Shown: positions 6,623 to 14,894, counted from the first letter of the stretch. The stretch: DNA of 20,690 bases from JBOGUF01 sp050696075 (GCA_050696075.1 JBOGUF010000122.1:1-20690); one strand, 5' to 3'. The notes: generated from the sequence alone by a model not told the origin. Numbers and translations: made by a program.

Positions 6623-7715
6623 CCAACGACCTCAGCAACTCCTCATCCACGTCGATTCCCAAACCGGCCCCTACTGGCACAACCATCTCCCCATCCACCA
6701 CCCGTACCTCCGGCGCGGTGATCTGCCGCTCGTACTTCAACGGCCCCATCAAATAGGACGGGTGCGCCAACTCCTGCGCCGCCGCCGCCAAATGCAAACC
6801 TGCCGTCGACGCGATCCCCAGTTCCAACACGCTCCCCACCGTCAAGCCGAGCCCGACCGACCGCGCCACCGTCTCGCACTCCCGCGCCCGCTGCAACCCA
6901 CCTAACTTCGACAACCCCAGATTGATCACTCGCGCCGTTCGCAAGCGCCCGATCGTCGCCACGTCGGCGGCGCTGTAAACCGCCTCGTCGGCCGCGACGT
7001 CGATCCGGCTGGCACGCACCACCTCCGCCTGCCCCAGCTCGTCCCACGCTGGCAGCGGCTGTTCGAGCAGCGTCACGCCAAGATCGGCCAGCGCCGTCAG
7101 CGCCTCCAGGCACTGGCTGACGTTCCACAGGCCGTTGACGTCGACGATCAGGTCCACGTCCGGACCCACCGCCGCTCGCACCGCCGCGATGCGGTGGAGA
7201 TCGCCGCCGACGGTGTCGCGGCCAGCATAAAGCTTGAGGGTTGCGTAGCCATCGGCACGTTGGGTGAGCGCCGTTTCCGCCATCGCCTCCGGCGTATCCC
7301 ACCCGACCGAACCGTGAACTACGATCCGGTCACGAAACCGCCCGCCGAGCAGGGTCGAGACCGAGACATCAAGCAATTTACCGGCCAAATCCCACAGCGC
7401 CACGTCGAGCGCCGTCAATGTGAATGGCCGATGCGCCAGGTAGCGCTCCGCCCGCCGGATCAGCGGTCGAATCTGCAACGGGTCGGCCCCGACGACCAGA
7501 TCCCGCACCGGCCCTTCAACCGATTCGACGATCGACGACTGCGTCTCGGCGGTGAACGCCGGAACAGGGCACGCCTCGCCGAAGCCGGCGACGCCGTCGG
7601 CGGTGGTCAGCTTGACGATGACATTCTGGGATTGCTTGCGGTCGACGGTGCCGAAGCGGAAGGTCTTCGGGAATCCGATACGCAGCGGGATCGCCTCAAC
7701 GGAGCGGATCGTCAC
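6609..7715 (-). CDS. Enolase-superfamily protein (mandelate racemase/muconate lactonizing group) lacking both catalytic lysines
   Basis: The protein has 368 residues from the GTG at 7715. It has the enolase-superfamily capping domain and a (beta/alpha)7-beta barrel close to dipeptide epimerases and muconate cycloisomerases. The metal ligands are present: D192 in VDVN, E218 in LEQP and D243 in ADEA. The KxK motif reads K161-L-Y163, so the second lysine is tyrosine. The lysine expected in the NIKLMKxGG-type segment is G267 in NLGLSKLGG. These two lysines are the usual acid/base pair. The barrel end GSVLELGIASTAGLHLAAA is intact. The GTG was preferred over an ATG at 7793 because GCGAGGG precedes it and because residue numbers then match those of the Bacillus AEE epimerase almost exactly. 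It is the first gene of cluster I. The reaction is unknown; a dehydratase or a lyase using other bases is possible. Confidence 0.9.
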   Translation of the reverse strand: MTIRSVEAIPLRIGFPKTFRFGTVDRKQSQNVIVKLTTADGVAGFGEACPVPAFTAETQSSIVESVEGPVRDLVVGADPLQIRPLIRRAERYLAHRPFTLTALDVALWDLAGKLLDVSVSTLLGGRFRDRIVVHGSVGWDTPEAMAETALTQRADGYATLKLYAGRDTVGGDLHRIAAVRAAVGPDVDLIVDVNGLWNVSQCLEALTALADLGVTLLEQPLPAWDELGQAEVVRASRIDVAADEAVYSAADVATIGRLRTARVINLGLSKLGGLQRARECETVARSVGLGLTVGSVLELGIASTAGLHLAAAAQELAHPSYLMGPLKYERQITAPEVRVVDGEMVVPVGAGLGIDVDEELLRSLDARR

Positions 7716-7813
7716 CAATTGGCCCTCGCCATCAAGTGGGGGTGCTCCACCAGGCCGGGGTTCCGGTTTAAACGCGATGCAGCCATCGGACACCTAGGAA
7801 ATCCAGTGGCTGC

Positions 7814-7842
7814 ACTGTAGTAGCGGTGCATGCCCACGTCAA
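7814..7842 (-). promoter_or_regulatory. Candidate sigma-70 promoter of cluster I
   Basis: On the minus strand TTGACG (7842-7837) and TACAGT (7819-7814) are exactly 17 bp apart. The expected start near 7807 leaves a leader of about 90 bases before the GTG at 7715. CGTCAA at 7837-7842 is mirrored by TTGACG at 7859-7864, an inverted repeat that could bind a regulator over the -35 box. Confidence 0.55.
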
Positions 7843-8300
7843 CGAGGCGGTCGAACGCTTGACGCGGAGAGGGATCTCCCCCGCGGGCCCGACGACAAGC
7901 GAGATTTCTCGTGACCCTGGGTTGACGGGATGGGGGCGCGAAATGACGGAAGGGAGGGCTCGGATTGACAGCATGAGTCGCGGGATGACGGAGGGGCGGG
8001 AGCAGGCCGGGCATGGGCCGACCCGGACCCCCTCTCCCTCCCCGGCGGGTCCGGCCCAATCTGTTGACATCCTCAGCGTGCTGGCATTGTCCACCCGATG
8101 CGACTACTGAACCCATACCCGAATGGGTCCCGGATCGGTATCCATTCGTACCTATTTAACGATTGACTAGCCGCCGATCGAACGCGTAACGCCCCCGGTT
8201 TCGGCGCCGGCGCATGCACCCACGGCCAGCCGATACTCCTACCATATTCCTAGCGCGCGCGACTCCTAAGGGCGCACGCGAAGAACCCGGCGCGCCAGTT
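7843..8300. other. Gene-poor spacer
   Basis: No credible gene was found. The open frames here lack start signals and recognisable protein features. Two direct repeats, CGCGAAATGACGGA (7937-7950) and CGCGGGATGACGGA (7979-7992), lie 42 bp apart. An inverted repeat ACCCAT-N6-ATGGGT is at 8111-8128. The spacer separates the start of cluster I from the end of the SPG-rich protein gene. Confidence 0.6.
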
Positions 8301-8861
8301 CTATTGGCCCGGTTCTCCTGGTTGGCCCGGCGAGCTGTCGCTGATCACGACCGGCGGCTGGACCTCTCCGGGCACTGCCTGGCCCGGAATCGTCTGCCCC
8401 GGTGACGTGTTCACGATCGTCGTGGCGCCGCCCGAACTCTGCCCCGGCGAGGATGTTCCCGGCGACGACGCGCCCGGACTCGAACTTCCACCCGGTGAAC
8501 TTTGCCCCGGCGACGACTGCCCCTGCACCGTCGTTCCCGGCACGACCTGCCCCTGGACCACCGTTCCCGGACTCGTCTGCCCGGCTCCTCCGGCCGCCGA
8601 TCCGCCCGGCGACGACGTCCCCGCCGCCGAACTCCCCGCCGACGACGTCGCCGTTCCAGACGTGCCCGTTCCCGCCGCTCCTTGCCCACTCGATTGCACC
8701 CGCGCGGGACGAGTTTGCCGGGTTCGCCGGGTCCGCCGCGCCTCGACCGTGTTCGATCCGACCGCCGCCGCGAACGCCGCGCCCAGCCCGGCCAAGAGCC
8801 GAACCACACCCCGCCGGGGCAATCGCGCGCTCATCATGGGCTGGCTCTCATGCAATGCCAT
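8301..8861 (-). CDS. Secreted low-complexity SPG-repeat protein
   Basis: The product (186 residues) is not a recognised family. An N-terminal PRRGVVRLLAGLGAAFAAAVG (residues 15-35) looks like a twin-arginine-type or basic Sec signal peptide with possible cleavage at VEA. A basic RRTRRTRQTR patch (42-51) and then about 130 residues of Gly, Ser, Pro, Thr and Gln follow. The tail contains many spaced SPG(Q/G/T/A) units, a few VPG(T/E) and IPGQ units, and ends PGQPGEPGQ. There is no cysteine, transmembrane tail or LPxTG sorting signal. It resembles disordered, collagen- or elastin-like surface proteins by composition only. The ATG at 8861 is supported by GAGGAG about 8 bases upstream. A TATCAT -10-like box is at 8925-8920 without a good -35. 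Confidence 0.7.
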   Translation of the reverse strand: MALHESQPMMSARLPRRGVVRLLAGLGAAFAAAVGSNTVEARRTRRTRQTRPARVQSSGQGAAGTGTSGTATSSAGSSAAGTSSPGGSAAGGAGQTSPGTVVQGQVVPGTTVQGQSSPGQSSPGGSSSPGASSPGTSSPGQSSGGATTIVNTSPGQTIPGQAVPGEVQPPVVISDSSPGQPGEPGQ

Positions 8862-8972
8862 GTACTGGTCTCCTCTCCGACGTTGCGCTGTCCCAACGTG
8901 GCATCGTTGTTTCGCCACAATGATACGAAAGCCACGGTCAGCCCCACGCACGTTCCATGCCCAACGCGCGCC

Positions 8973-10157
8973 TTACCCGTGCAGCGTCACCGCCTCCCGC
9001 GCCGTCGCGCCCGCCAGCCGCTCCCGCCGGAACGGCGCGATCGGCAACGACGACCGCCCCTCAATTGCCAGATCCCGCACAATCCGCCCCGTGATCGGCC
9101 CCAGGCAAAAGCCGTGGCCGGAAAACCCCGCCGCCACGATCATTCCGTCGATCTCCGCCATCCGCTCGATTACCGGCAGCGCGTCCGGCGTCATATCGAG
9201 CAAGCCGCCCCAGATCTTCGCAATCCGCGCCCCCGCCAGCGCCGGGATGACCTCGATCGCGCGGTCAAGCGTGTGGACCACTGTCGCCGCCGCCGGCTGC
9301 ACCAGTTCCCCGTCTCGCTCCCACTCCTCGAGCCGGTGCGGCCAGACGCCACCACTGCTCGTCAGCCGGAACCGCCCGCCCGCCTCCTGCCGTCCGGCGA
9401 AGTCGGCGTTCGCCACCCCGAGCACCTGATTCAACGTCGGTGGCAGTGGCGCCGTCTGCACCACCGCCACCAGCCGCAAGTCGAGCGGTAGATCAAGCCC
9501 CAGCGGCGCGAGCAATCGGTCGCTGTACACCCCCGCCGCGACCGCGACCACGTCGGCGGCGATGTCGCCATCGCCCGTTCGCACGCCGCGTACCTTGTTG
9601 GCGCCGACGTCGATCTCCGTCACCGTCGTGCCGGTCCGGATCGTCGCCCCGGCTCGCGCTGCGGCGTCGGCAAAGGCGCGCACCGCCTTCACCGGGTTGG
9701 CGTGACCGTCCGTCGGGCAGAACGACGCCGCCAGTACCCGCTCTCCTAGCGCCGGCGCGACCTCCCGCACCGCCTCGTTTCCGGCGAGGAACGCGATCTC
9801 CAACCCCAATACCCGCTGTTCATTGACGATGCGCTCGATGACCGCCATTTCCTCCGGCGTCCGCGCCAGACGTAGATTTCCCTCCTGCCGGTACTCGACG
9901 TCGGCTTCGAGTTCCTCGGCCAGCCCCTCCCATCGTCGCACCGCCGCCGTCGCCAGCGGCAACTCCGCCGGGTGCCGCCCCGACTGCCGCACCCCGGCCA
10001 GCGTCCACCCCGACGCCATACTCGCCAGATCGCCCCGCTCAACCAGCGTCACCCGTGCCCCGCTCGTCGCCAGCTCATACGCCGCCGCCGCCCCACTGAT
10101 CCCACCGCCGATCACCACGACCTCGGTTCGTTCGTTTGCCACCCTCATCCTCTTCAT
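8973..10157 (-). CDS. FAD-dependent oxidoreductase, DAO family
   Basis: This flavoenzyme of about 394 residues ends cluster II. GGGISG (about residues 17-22) and VTLVERGDLASMASG form the FAD-binding fold. SFCPTDGHANPVKAVRAFADAAARAGA is the helix typical of DAO enzymes. The C-terminal GLLDMTPDALPVIERM and GFSGHGFCLGPITGRIV segments contact the flavin. It follows a binding protein and a DppB/DppC pair, the same arrangement as in cluster I, so it probably oxidises the compound that this transporter imports. The start is uncertain: ATG at 10157, ATG at 10148 and GTG at 10142 are in frame, and AAGAGG is best spaced for the GTG. It is separated by 128 bp from the DppC-type gene. Confidence 0.88.
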   Translation of the reverse strand: MKRMRVANERTEVVVIGGGISGAAAAYELATSGARVTLVERGDLASMASGWTLAGVRQSGRHPAELPLATAAVRRWEGLAEELEADVEYRQEGNLRLARTPEEMAVIERIVNEQRVLGLEIAFLAGNEAVREVAPALGERVLAASFCPTDGHANPVKAVRAFADAAARAGATIRTGTTVTEIDVGANKVRGVRTGDGDIAADVVAVAAGVYSDRLLAPLGLDLPLDLRLVAVVQTAPLPPTLNQVLGVANADFAGRQEAGGRFRLTSSGGVWPHRLEEWERDGELVQPAAATVVHTLDRAIEVIPALAGARIAKIWGGLLDMTPDALPVIERMAEIDGMIVAAGFSGHGFCLGPITGRIVRDLAIEGRSSLPIAPFRRERLAGATAREAVTLHG

Positions 10158-10285
10158 TGACCGAAAGCGGATCCCCACCATTGCGTCGAACGCCGCACGC
10201 CGTACGCCGGCGGCACGCTATCGCCCGGAGCCGATGCTGTCAATCGCGCGCGTTGCGGTGGCGCTCAACCGCCGCGGGTGTGGCA

Positions 10286-11239
10286 TCACGCATGACGCAT
10301 CGTCGGGTCCAGCACGTCCCGAATCCAGTCGCCGACGCGCGAGACACCGAGCGCGGTGACGAAGAGCACGCCGCCGGGGAAGATCGAGATCCACCAACCG
10401 GTGTCGGAGCCGAGATATTCCCGACCATCGCCGATCATCCCGCCCCAGCTCGGCGTCGGTGGTTGGACGCCGAGCCCAAGGAAGGAGAGGGTTGCCTCCA
10501 GGATGATCAGCCGCGCCAGCTCCAGCGTGGCGAGGACCACCAGCGGCGAGACCGTGTTGGGCAGGATGTGGCGCAGCATGATCCGCCCGTGCGATGCCCC
10601 GACGCTGCGCACTGCCTCGACGAAGCCGATTTCCCGCAACGTCAGCACGCACCCCCGCGCGATACGCGCATACGTCACCCACCCGCTCAGGCCGACGACG
10701 ACCACGAGCACGGTCAGGCTCGACCCCAGCACCGCGACGACCGCGATGGCGAGCAGCACGAAGGGGAAGGCAAGCTGAATATCCGCCACCGTCATGACGA
10801 TCTCATCGACGGAGCGCCCGAAGTACCCGGCGATCAGCCCCAGGGTCGTGCCGATCGTGCCGCCGATGAGGAGCGCGGCAAAACCGATCAGGAGCGAGGT
10901 GCGGGTTCCGTAGATAATCCGGCTGAGGACGTCGCGCCCAAGCCGGTCGGTGCCAAGGAGGTGGTCCCGACTCCCCTCCTCCATCCAGAACGGCGGGTCG
11001 AGCCGAGTCCGTAGCGATTGCTCGAGCGGGTCGTGGGGCGCGACCACCGGGGCGAAGATCGCCGCGAGGGCGATCGCCGCCACGATCGCACCGAACAGGT
11101 AGACGAAGACGGGGATCGTGCGCGGCCGGAAGCGTTGTCGACGCCGGACGACCGTCCCCAGCGCCGAACCGGACGAGGCCGATGCGTCGGCGGCGAGCGA
11201 TCCACCAGCGGCGGGGTCCGGTCGCGATTCCGCGGTCAT
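10286..11239 (-). CDS. Dipeptide/oligopeptide ABC transporter permease, DppC/OppC type
   Basis: This 317-residue permease has a longer, Ser/Ala-rich N-terminal tail (about residues 1-35) than the cluster I paralogue, then a first helix, and the segment LGTDRLGRDVLSRIIYGTRTSLLIG. The coupling loop contains EAVRSVGASHGRIMLRHILPN. It ends with the family's IRDVLDPTMR. The ATG lies one base beyond the stop codon of the DppB-type gene (TGACATG), which implies coupled translation. It forms a heterodimeric channel with that protein. Identity with the cluster I DppC is limited to family motifs, so recent duplication is unlikely. Confidence 0.95.
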   Translation of the reverse strand: MTAESRPDPAAGGSLAADASASSGSALGTVVRRRQRFRPRTIPVFVYLFGAIVAAIALAAIFAPVVAPHDPLEQSLRTRLDPPFWMEEGSRDHLLGTDRLGRDVLSRIIYGTRTSLLIGFAALLIGGTIGTTLGLIAGYFGRSVDEIVMTVADIQLAFPFVLLAIAVVAVLGSSLTVLVVVVGLSGWVTYARIARGCVLTLREIGFVEAVRSVGASHGRIMLRHILPNTVSPLVVLATLELARLIILEATLSFLGLGVQPPTPSWGGMIGDGREYLGSDTGWWISIFPGGVLFVTALGVSRVGDWIRDVLDPTMRHA

Positions 11240-11240
11240 G

Positions 11241-12161
11241 TCAGCCGGTCAATCGGATGCGCGGATCGAACGCGGCGTAGAGGAGGTCGGTCAGCAGGTT
11301 GAGGCCGACGAAGGCGATCGCGATCAGGAAGACGCCGGCTTGGACGATCGGGTAGTCGCGGTTGCCGATCGCCTGAATGATCAACCGGCCCATACCCGGG
11401 AGCGAAAAGACCGTCTCCGTGACCACCGAGCCGCCGAGCAGGCCGCCGAGCTGGAGCCCCATGATCGTAATCACCGGCGCCAGCGCGTTCCGCAGTGCGT
11501 GACGGCGGACCACCATCGCTTCCCGCAGCCCCTTCGCCCGCGCGGTCCGCACGTAGTCCTGGCTGAGGACCTCCAGCATCGCCGATCGGGTGAGGCGGGT
11601 GATGCTCGCCATGGCGAACGCGCCAAGCGTGATCGCCGGCAGCACGAGGCCGGCCGGCGAACCGAGCCCCGAGGTCGGGAACCAGCGAAACTGGACCGCG
11701 AAGACGAGGATGAAGACGATCCCGAGCAAGAACGTCGGCACCGCCTGCCCGACGAGCGCCAGCACCATCGCCACGTTGTCGAGGAGCGAGTTCGGCCGGA
11801 GTGCCGAGAGGACGCCGATCGGGAGCGCGATAACGACCGCAAACGCGAAGGCTGCGGCGGCGATCTCCAGCGTCACGGGTATGCGATCCACGACGACCGC
11901 CATCGCGTCCTGCCGGTAGCGGATGGAGTCGCCGAAGTCGAGGCGGGCGGCGTCGCGCAGGAAGAGGCCGTACTGCACGAGCAGCGGATCGTTGAGCCCC
12001 ATGCGGCCGCGCAGGCGCTCAATCTCCGCCGGCGGCGTCTCCGGCGCCACCATCAGCGCGATGGGGTCGCCGGAGAGCCGCATAACGACGAAGACCACCG
12101 TCACGACGCCCCAGACCACGACGATCGTGTGCAACAGGCGCCGAATCAGGAACCCGGTCAT
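11241..12161 (-). CDS. Dipeptide/oligopeptide ABC transporter permease, DppB/OppB type
   Basis: The protein has 306 residues from the ATG at 12161, beginning MTGFLIRRLLHTIVVVWGVV, the standard DppB first helix. MRLSGDPIALM, then PNSLLDNVAMVLALVGQAVPTFLLG, the coupling loop YVRTARAKGLREAMVVRRHALRNALAPV, and the terminal FDPRIRLTG follow. Upstream in-frame starts exist but would overlap the binding protein. The chosen ATG shares four bases with that gene's stop codon (ATGA), the usual coupling arrangement. It pairs with the DppC-type gene one base downstream. No ATPase gene accompanies it. Confidence 0.94.
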   Translation of the reverse strand: MTGFLIRRLLHTIVVVWGVVTVVFVVMRLSGDPIALMVAPETPPAEIERLRGRMGLNDPLLVQYGLFLRDAARLDFGDSIRYRQDAMAVVVDRIPVTLEIAAAAFAFAVVIALPIGVLSALRPNSLLDNVAMVLALVGQAVPTFLLGIVFILVFAVQFRWFPTSGLGSPAGLVLPAITLGAFAMASITRLTRSAMLEVLSQDYVRTARAKGLREAMVVRRHALRNALAPVITIMGLQLGGLLGGSVVTETVFSLPGMGRLIIQAIGNRDYPIVQAGVFLIAIAFVGLNLLTDLLYAAFDPRIRLTG

Positions 12162-13756
12162 TCGCCGGTAACCAGCCGCAGGTTCTCGACGCGCAAGTTG
12201 AAGTACTGATTCGCGTAGGGATACCACTCGACGTAGTTGGCGACGCCGTACGACTCAAAGGGCTGGATGATCGGGAGCCACGGGAGGTGCTCGAGAAAGA
12301 TCTCGAACATCCGGCGGTAGTTGGCTTCGCGCACGGCTGGATCGAGACTCGAACGCGCCTCCACGCCCAGGCGGTCGAACTCTTCATGCCGCCAGTAGTC
12401 CTGCAAACCACCCGGCGCCAGGAGTCGCCACATCATCCCGTCGGGATCGGCCAGCGTGTTGGTGGGATCCGACCACCAGACACCGAGGAAAGTCTTGGTC
12501 CGGTTCTTCTCCGACCGCACCGCCTGCTCGATCACCTGCAGGTCGACGGTGACGCCGACCTCCTCCCACATCGCCGCGATCGCCTCGGCCATCACCTGGT
12601 CGTTGGCGGTGTAGCCGCTGGTCGTCTCGATGACGACGGGATCCCCGGCGTAGCCGGCCTGCTCCAACAGCTCCCGCGCCTTGTCCGGGTTGTATTCCAA
12701 GGGTGGCAACTCCGGGTTGAAGGCGAAGTCGCCCTCAACCGCGGGCCCGGTCGGAATCTGCCCCTGACCGTTCCACAACTCCTCGACGATCGCCTCACGA
12801 TCGATCGCCAGCGCGAGCGCCTGCTTGATCAGCGGGTCGTCCAGCGGCTCGACATTGGAGTTGACGGCGAGGACGTAGAGCCCGTTGTAGAGCACCTGCT
12901 CGATCCGCGCGTTCGCGAGCTCCCGCACGCGCTCCACCTGATCGGGTGGGACGCGGGTGATGATGTCGACCTCGCCCGTCTCCAGCGCCGCAATCCGGGC
13001 CGAGACCTCGGGGATCGGCCGGAATGTCACCGTCTCGAAGGCGATCGGCCCACCCCAGTAGTCATCGTTGCGGCCGAGAGTCAGGTGATCGTCGCGGACC
13101 CACTCGACAAACCTGACCGGCCCGGTGCCAACCGGGTTCTGCCCGAACTCCTCCGGCCCGACCTGGTTGAAGTAGTCCTGAGGCATGATCTGACCGCCGT
13201 AGAAGGCGAGCCGTCCAGGCAGCAGCGGATCGGGCGACTTCATCTTGAACTGGACCGTGTAATCGTCGACGACCACCACGTCCTCAACCGTCGTGAAGAC
13301 CGTCGCCACCAGTGTCTCGGCCGCCGGGTCGTAGCTCCGTTCGATGGTGAACTCGACGTCGTTGGCCGTGAACTCGTCGCCGTTGTGGAACATCACGCCC
13401 TGGCGCAGCTTGAACTCCCACGTCAGGTCATCTACCTGCGACCACTCGGTGGCGAGCATCGGCTGCAACGCGAGATTGCGGTCGCGGGAGATGAGGTTGT
13501 CGAAGATGTTGAAGGTGACGTAGATGTCGTTCCCCTGGGTGCTCAACTGGGGATCGAGCGTGCTCACGTCTTGGGCCTGGCCGATCACCAGATCGGTCTT
13601 GCCTTCCGGCGCCGGCGCCAACGCTTCACTCGGCGCGCCGAGGAGCCCGTTCGGACTCGGCGTCGCCTCTTGCGCCGCCACCGGGATGATCGCCAGTAGC
13701 AGCATCGCCACCAGCACCACGAGACTCATGACCGGATGATATCGTCCAATCCTCAT
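12158..13756 (-). CDS. Extracellular solute-binding protein, family 5
   Basis: This 532-residue receptor starts cluster II. The signal peptide covers about residues 1-30, with a likely cut near VAA-QE followed by the flexible linker EATPSPNG. The mature part has STLDPQLSTQGND, then WEFKLRQGVMFHNGDEFTANDVEFTIERS, the family signature, and NPVGTGPVRFVEWVRDDHLTL. Unlike the cluster I protein, its VMFHNGDEF segment is canonical. There is no lipobox cysteine. The ATG at 13756 has GAGGAGG 8 bases upstream; in-frame codons further up would extend it into the leader and spoil the signal peptide. The ligand is probably a peptide or an opine-like compound that the neighbouring oxidoreductase then uses. 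Confidence 0.94.
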   Translation of the reverse strand: MRIGRYHPVMSLVVLVAMLLLAIIPVAAQEATPSPNGLLGAPSEALAPAPEGKTDLVIGQAQDVSTLDPQLSTQGNDIYVTFNIFDNLISRDRNLALQPMLATEWSQVDDLTWEFKLRQGVMFHNGDEFTANDVEFTIERSYDPAAETLVATVFTTVEDVVVVDDYTVQFKMKSPDPLLPGRLAFYGGQIMPQDYFNQVGPEEFGQNPVGTGPVRFVEWVRDDHLTLGRNDDYWGGPIAFETVTFRPIPEVSARIAALETGEVDIITRVPPDQVERVRELANARIEQVLYNGLYVLAVNSNVEPLDDPLIKQALALAIDREAIVEELWNGQGQIPTGPAVEGDFAFNPELPPLEYNPDKARELLEQAGYAGDPVVIETTSGYTANDQVMAEAIAAMWEEVGVTVDLQVIEQAVRSEKNRTKTFLGVWWSDPTNTLADPDGMMWRLLAPGGLQDYWRHEEFDRLGVEARSSLDPAVREANYRRMFEIFLEHLPWLPIIQPFESYGVANYVEWYPYANQYFNLRVENLRLVTGE

Positions 13757-13794
13757 CCCGTTTGCCTCCTCATTGGTACGAACAACCCGCCAAA

Positions 13795-13817
13795 GGTCAC
13801 GTGACCGACACGTGACC
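13795..13817. promoter_or_regulatory. Operator-like palindrome and direct repeat before cluster II
   Basis: GGTCACGTGACC at 13795-13806 is a perfect 12-bp palindrome. CACGTGACC occurs at 13798-13806 and again at 13809-13817, 11 bp apart, so two bound proteins would face the same side of the helix. The sites lie 39-61 bp upstream of the binding-protein start. A weak promoter, TTGCGA (13853-13848) with TCATAA 17 bp further on, would place them just downstream of the start of transcription. The regulator is not identified. Confidence 0.5.
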
Positions 13818-14013
13818 AGGGTCCTTATGATGGGACGTCCGCCGATCTCGCAAGATTCGCGCCATAAGACCGCCGCCACGCGCGGCGCCAGGGCACGATC
13901 GCCGGCCCCACTTGCGCGATTGCTTATACTAGGGGATAGCAGTTGGCGATCCGCCGACCGATACGCCGCGGCACCCCGTTGAGACGTGGGGCAAGACACG
14001 ACGGAGCGAGCGC

Positions 14014-14688
14014 ATGGAGACAGACCAGAACATGGAACGGAAAGGACATCGCCGGTCCGCCCCGGCGTCTCGGTTCGCGGCATGGCTCTTTGCCGCAACC
14101 CTACTGCTGGCCCTGGCCGCGCCGGCGATCGCCGCCGCGCCGGTCAGCCAATCCGAAGGCGCCGGCGAAATGCCGACCACCGGCGGCTTGCGTCCCGGTC
14201 CCCTCGGCTTCGACCCGCCGCCATTGCGCAATCCAGGCGTCCGCCCGATTGCGATCACGATCGAGCAGGCGCAAGTCGACGCCGAGATCGAAGTCACCGA
14301 GATCGTGCAAGGCGTCATGCAGAACCCCTCCGGCCCGTTCGTCGTCGCCTGGTATAAGGAGACCGCCCAGCTCGGCGAGTTCGGCAACGTCGTCTTGGCC
14401 GGCCACCTCGACTACTGGGACGTCGGCGAGGCCGTCTTCTACTACCTCGGCGATCTCGAAGAGAATGACCTGATCGAGCTCACCGGCGTCGATGACGAGG
14501 TCTACCAATACGAGGTCGAATGGGTCGAGAACTTCGAGGTCGCCCAACTCGACCCCACTCAGATCGAGGAGATCGTCGGCAACACCGACGGCGAACACGT
14601 CACCCTCATCACCTGCGGCGGCCCCTTCAACGTCAACACCGGCGAATACCTCGAACGCATGGTCGTCCGCGCCGTCCGCGTGACGTAG
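14014..14688 (+). CDS. Secreted or membrane-anchored sortase-family transpeptidase
   Basis: This 224-residue protein has a basic N-terminus and a hydrophobic segment (about residues 20-42) acting as a signal peptide or anchor. A proline-rich linker leads to a sortase domain from about residue 78. The catalytic set is visible: His131 in GNVVLAGHLDY, Cys201 in TLITCGG and Arg215 in YLERMVVRA. The VAWYKETAQLGEFGN approach matches the class E/F-like single sortases of actinobacteria and Chloroflexota. Sortases join surface proteins carrying a C-terminal signal to the cell envelope or to each other. No protein in the window has an LPxTG-like signal, so the substrate is elsewhere. GGAG lies 7 bases before the ATG. 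TATACT at 13925-13930 is a possible -10. The gene is divergent from cluster II, and its stop codon directly abuts repeat copy B. Confidence 0.87.
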   Translation: METDQNMERKGHRRSAPASRFAAWLFAATLLLALAAPAIAAAPVSQSEGAGEMPTTGGLRPGPLGFDPPPLRNPGVRPIAITIEQAQVDAEIEVTEIVQGVMQNPSGPFVVAWYKETAQLGEFGNVVLAGHLDYWDVGEAVFYYLGDLEENDLIELTGVDDEVYQYEVEWVENFEVAQLDPTQIEEIVGNTDGEHVTLITCGGPFNVNTGEYLERMVVRAVRVT

Positions 14689-14894
14689 GACGGCGAGGGC
14701 GGCCAGGACGGCAAGGAGATTCCAGCGTTCTCCATGCCTCCTACCCTCACCGCACGCAAACAGTCCCGCCGGCCCTGTGGACAGCACCCTGCTCACCACG
14801 GCCCCGGCGGGGCTTCGTCGGTTCAGCCCGGCGTTTCAACGCCGGGTATGACTTGCCGCCTTGCCGCCTCGCCGCCTCCCGCCTCCCGCCCTCG
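14689..14894. repeat. Composite intergenic element, copy B
   Basis: The element fills the whole gap between the sortase stop (14686-14688) and the efflux permease stop (14895-14897). The left array is GACGGCGAG, GGCGGCCAG, GACGGCAAG (14689-14715). The right array is CTTGCCGCC followed by shorter TTGCCGCC, TCGCCGCC and TCCCGCC units, ending CTCG. The box with ATGGAGAACGCTGG on the minus strand is shared with copy A. The core stem is TCCCGCC/GGCGGGG (14764-14770 with 14806-14812) plus CTGTGG/CCACGG (14775-14780 with 14796-14801), then the hairpin CCCGGCG-TTTCAA-CGCCGGG (14827-14846). The middle T:A pair of copy A is G:C here. Confidence 0.8.

Noticed and set aside
5421..6905. Long plus-strand open frame
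   Set aside because: It is antisense to two recognised genes and has low-complexity Ser/Thr/Arg content.
8064..8092. Plus-strand promoter TTGACA
   Set aside because: The sequence 17 bp on is TTGTCC, a poor -10, and no gene follows in that direction.
7712..8116. Open frames in the 7716-8300 spacer
   Set aside because: They have no ribosome binding site, no recognisable features, and overlap promoter and repeat sequences.
12287..13699. Long plus-strand open frame
   Set aside because: It mirrors the second binding protein; its composition is that of an antisense frame and it has no start signal.
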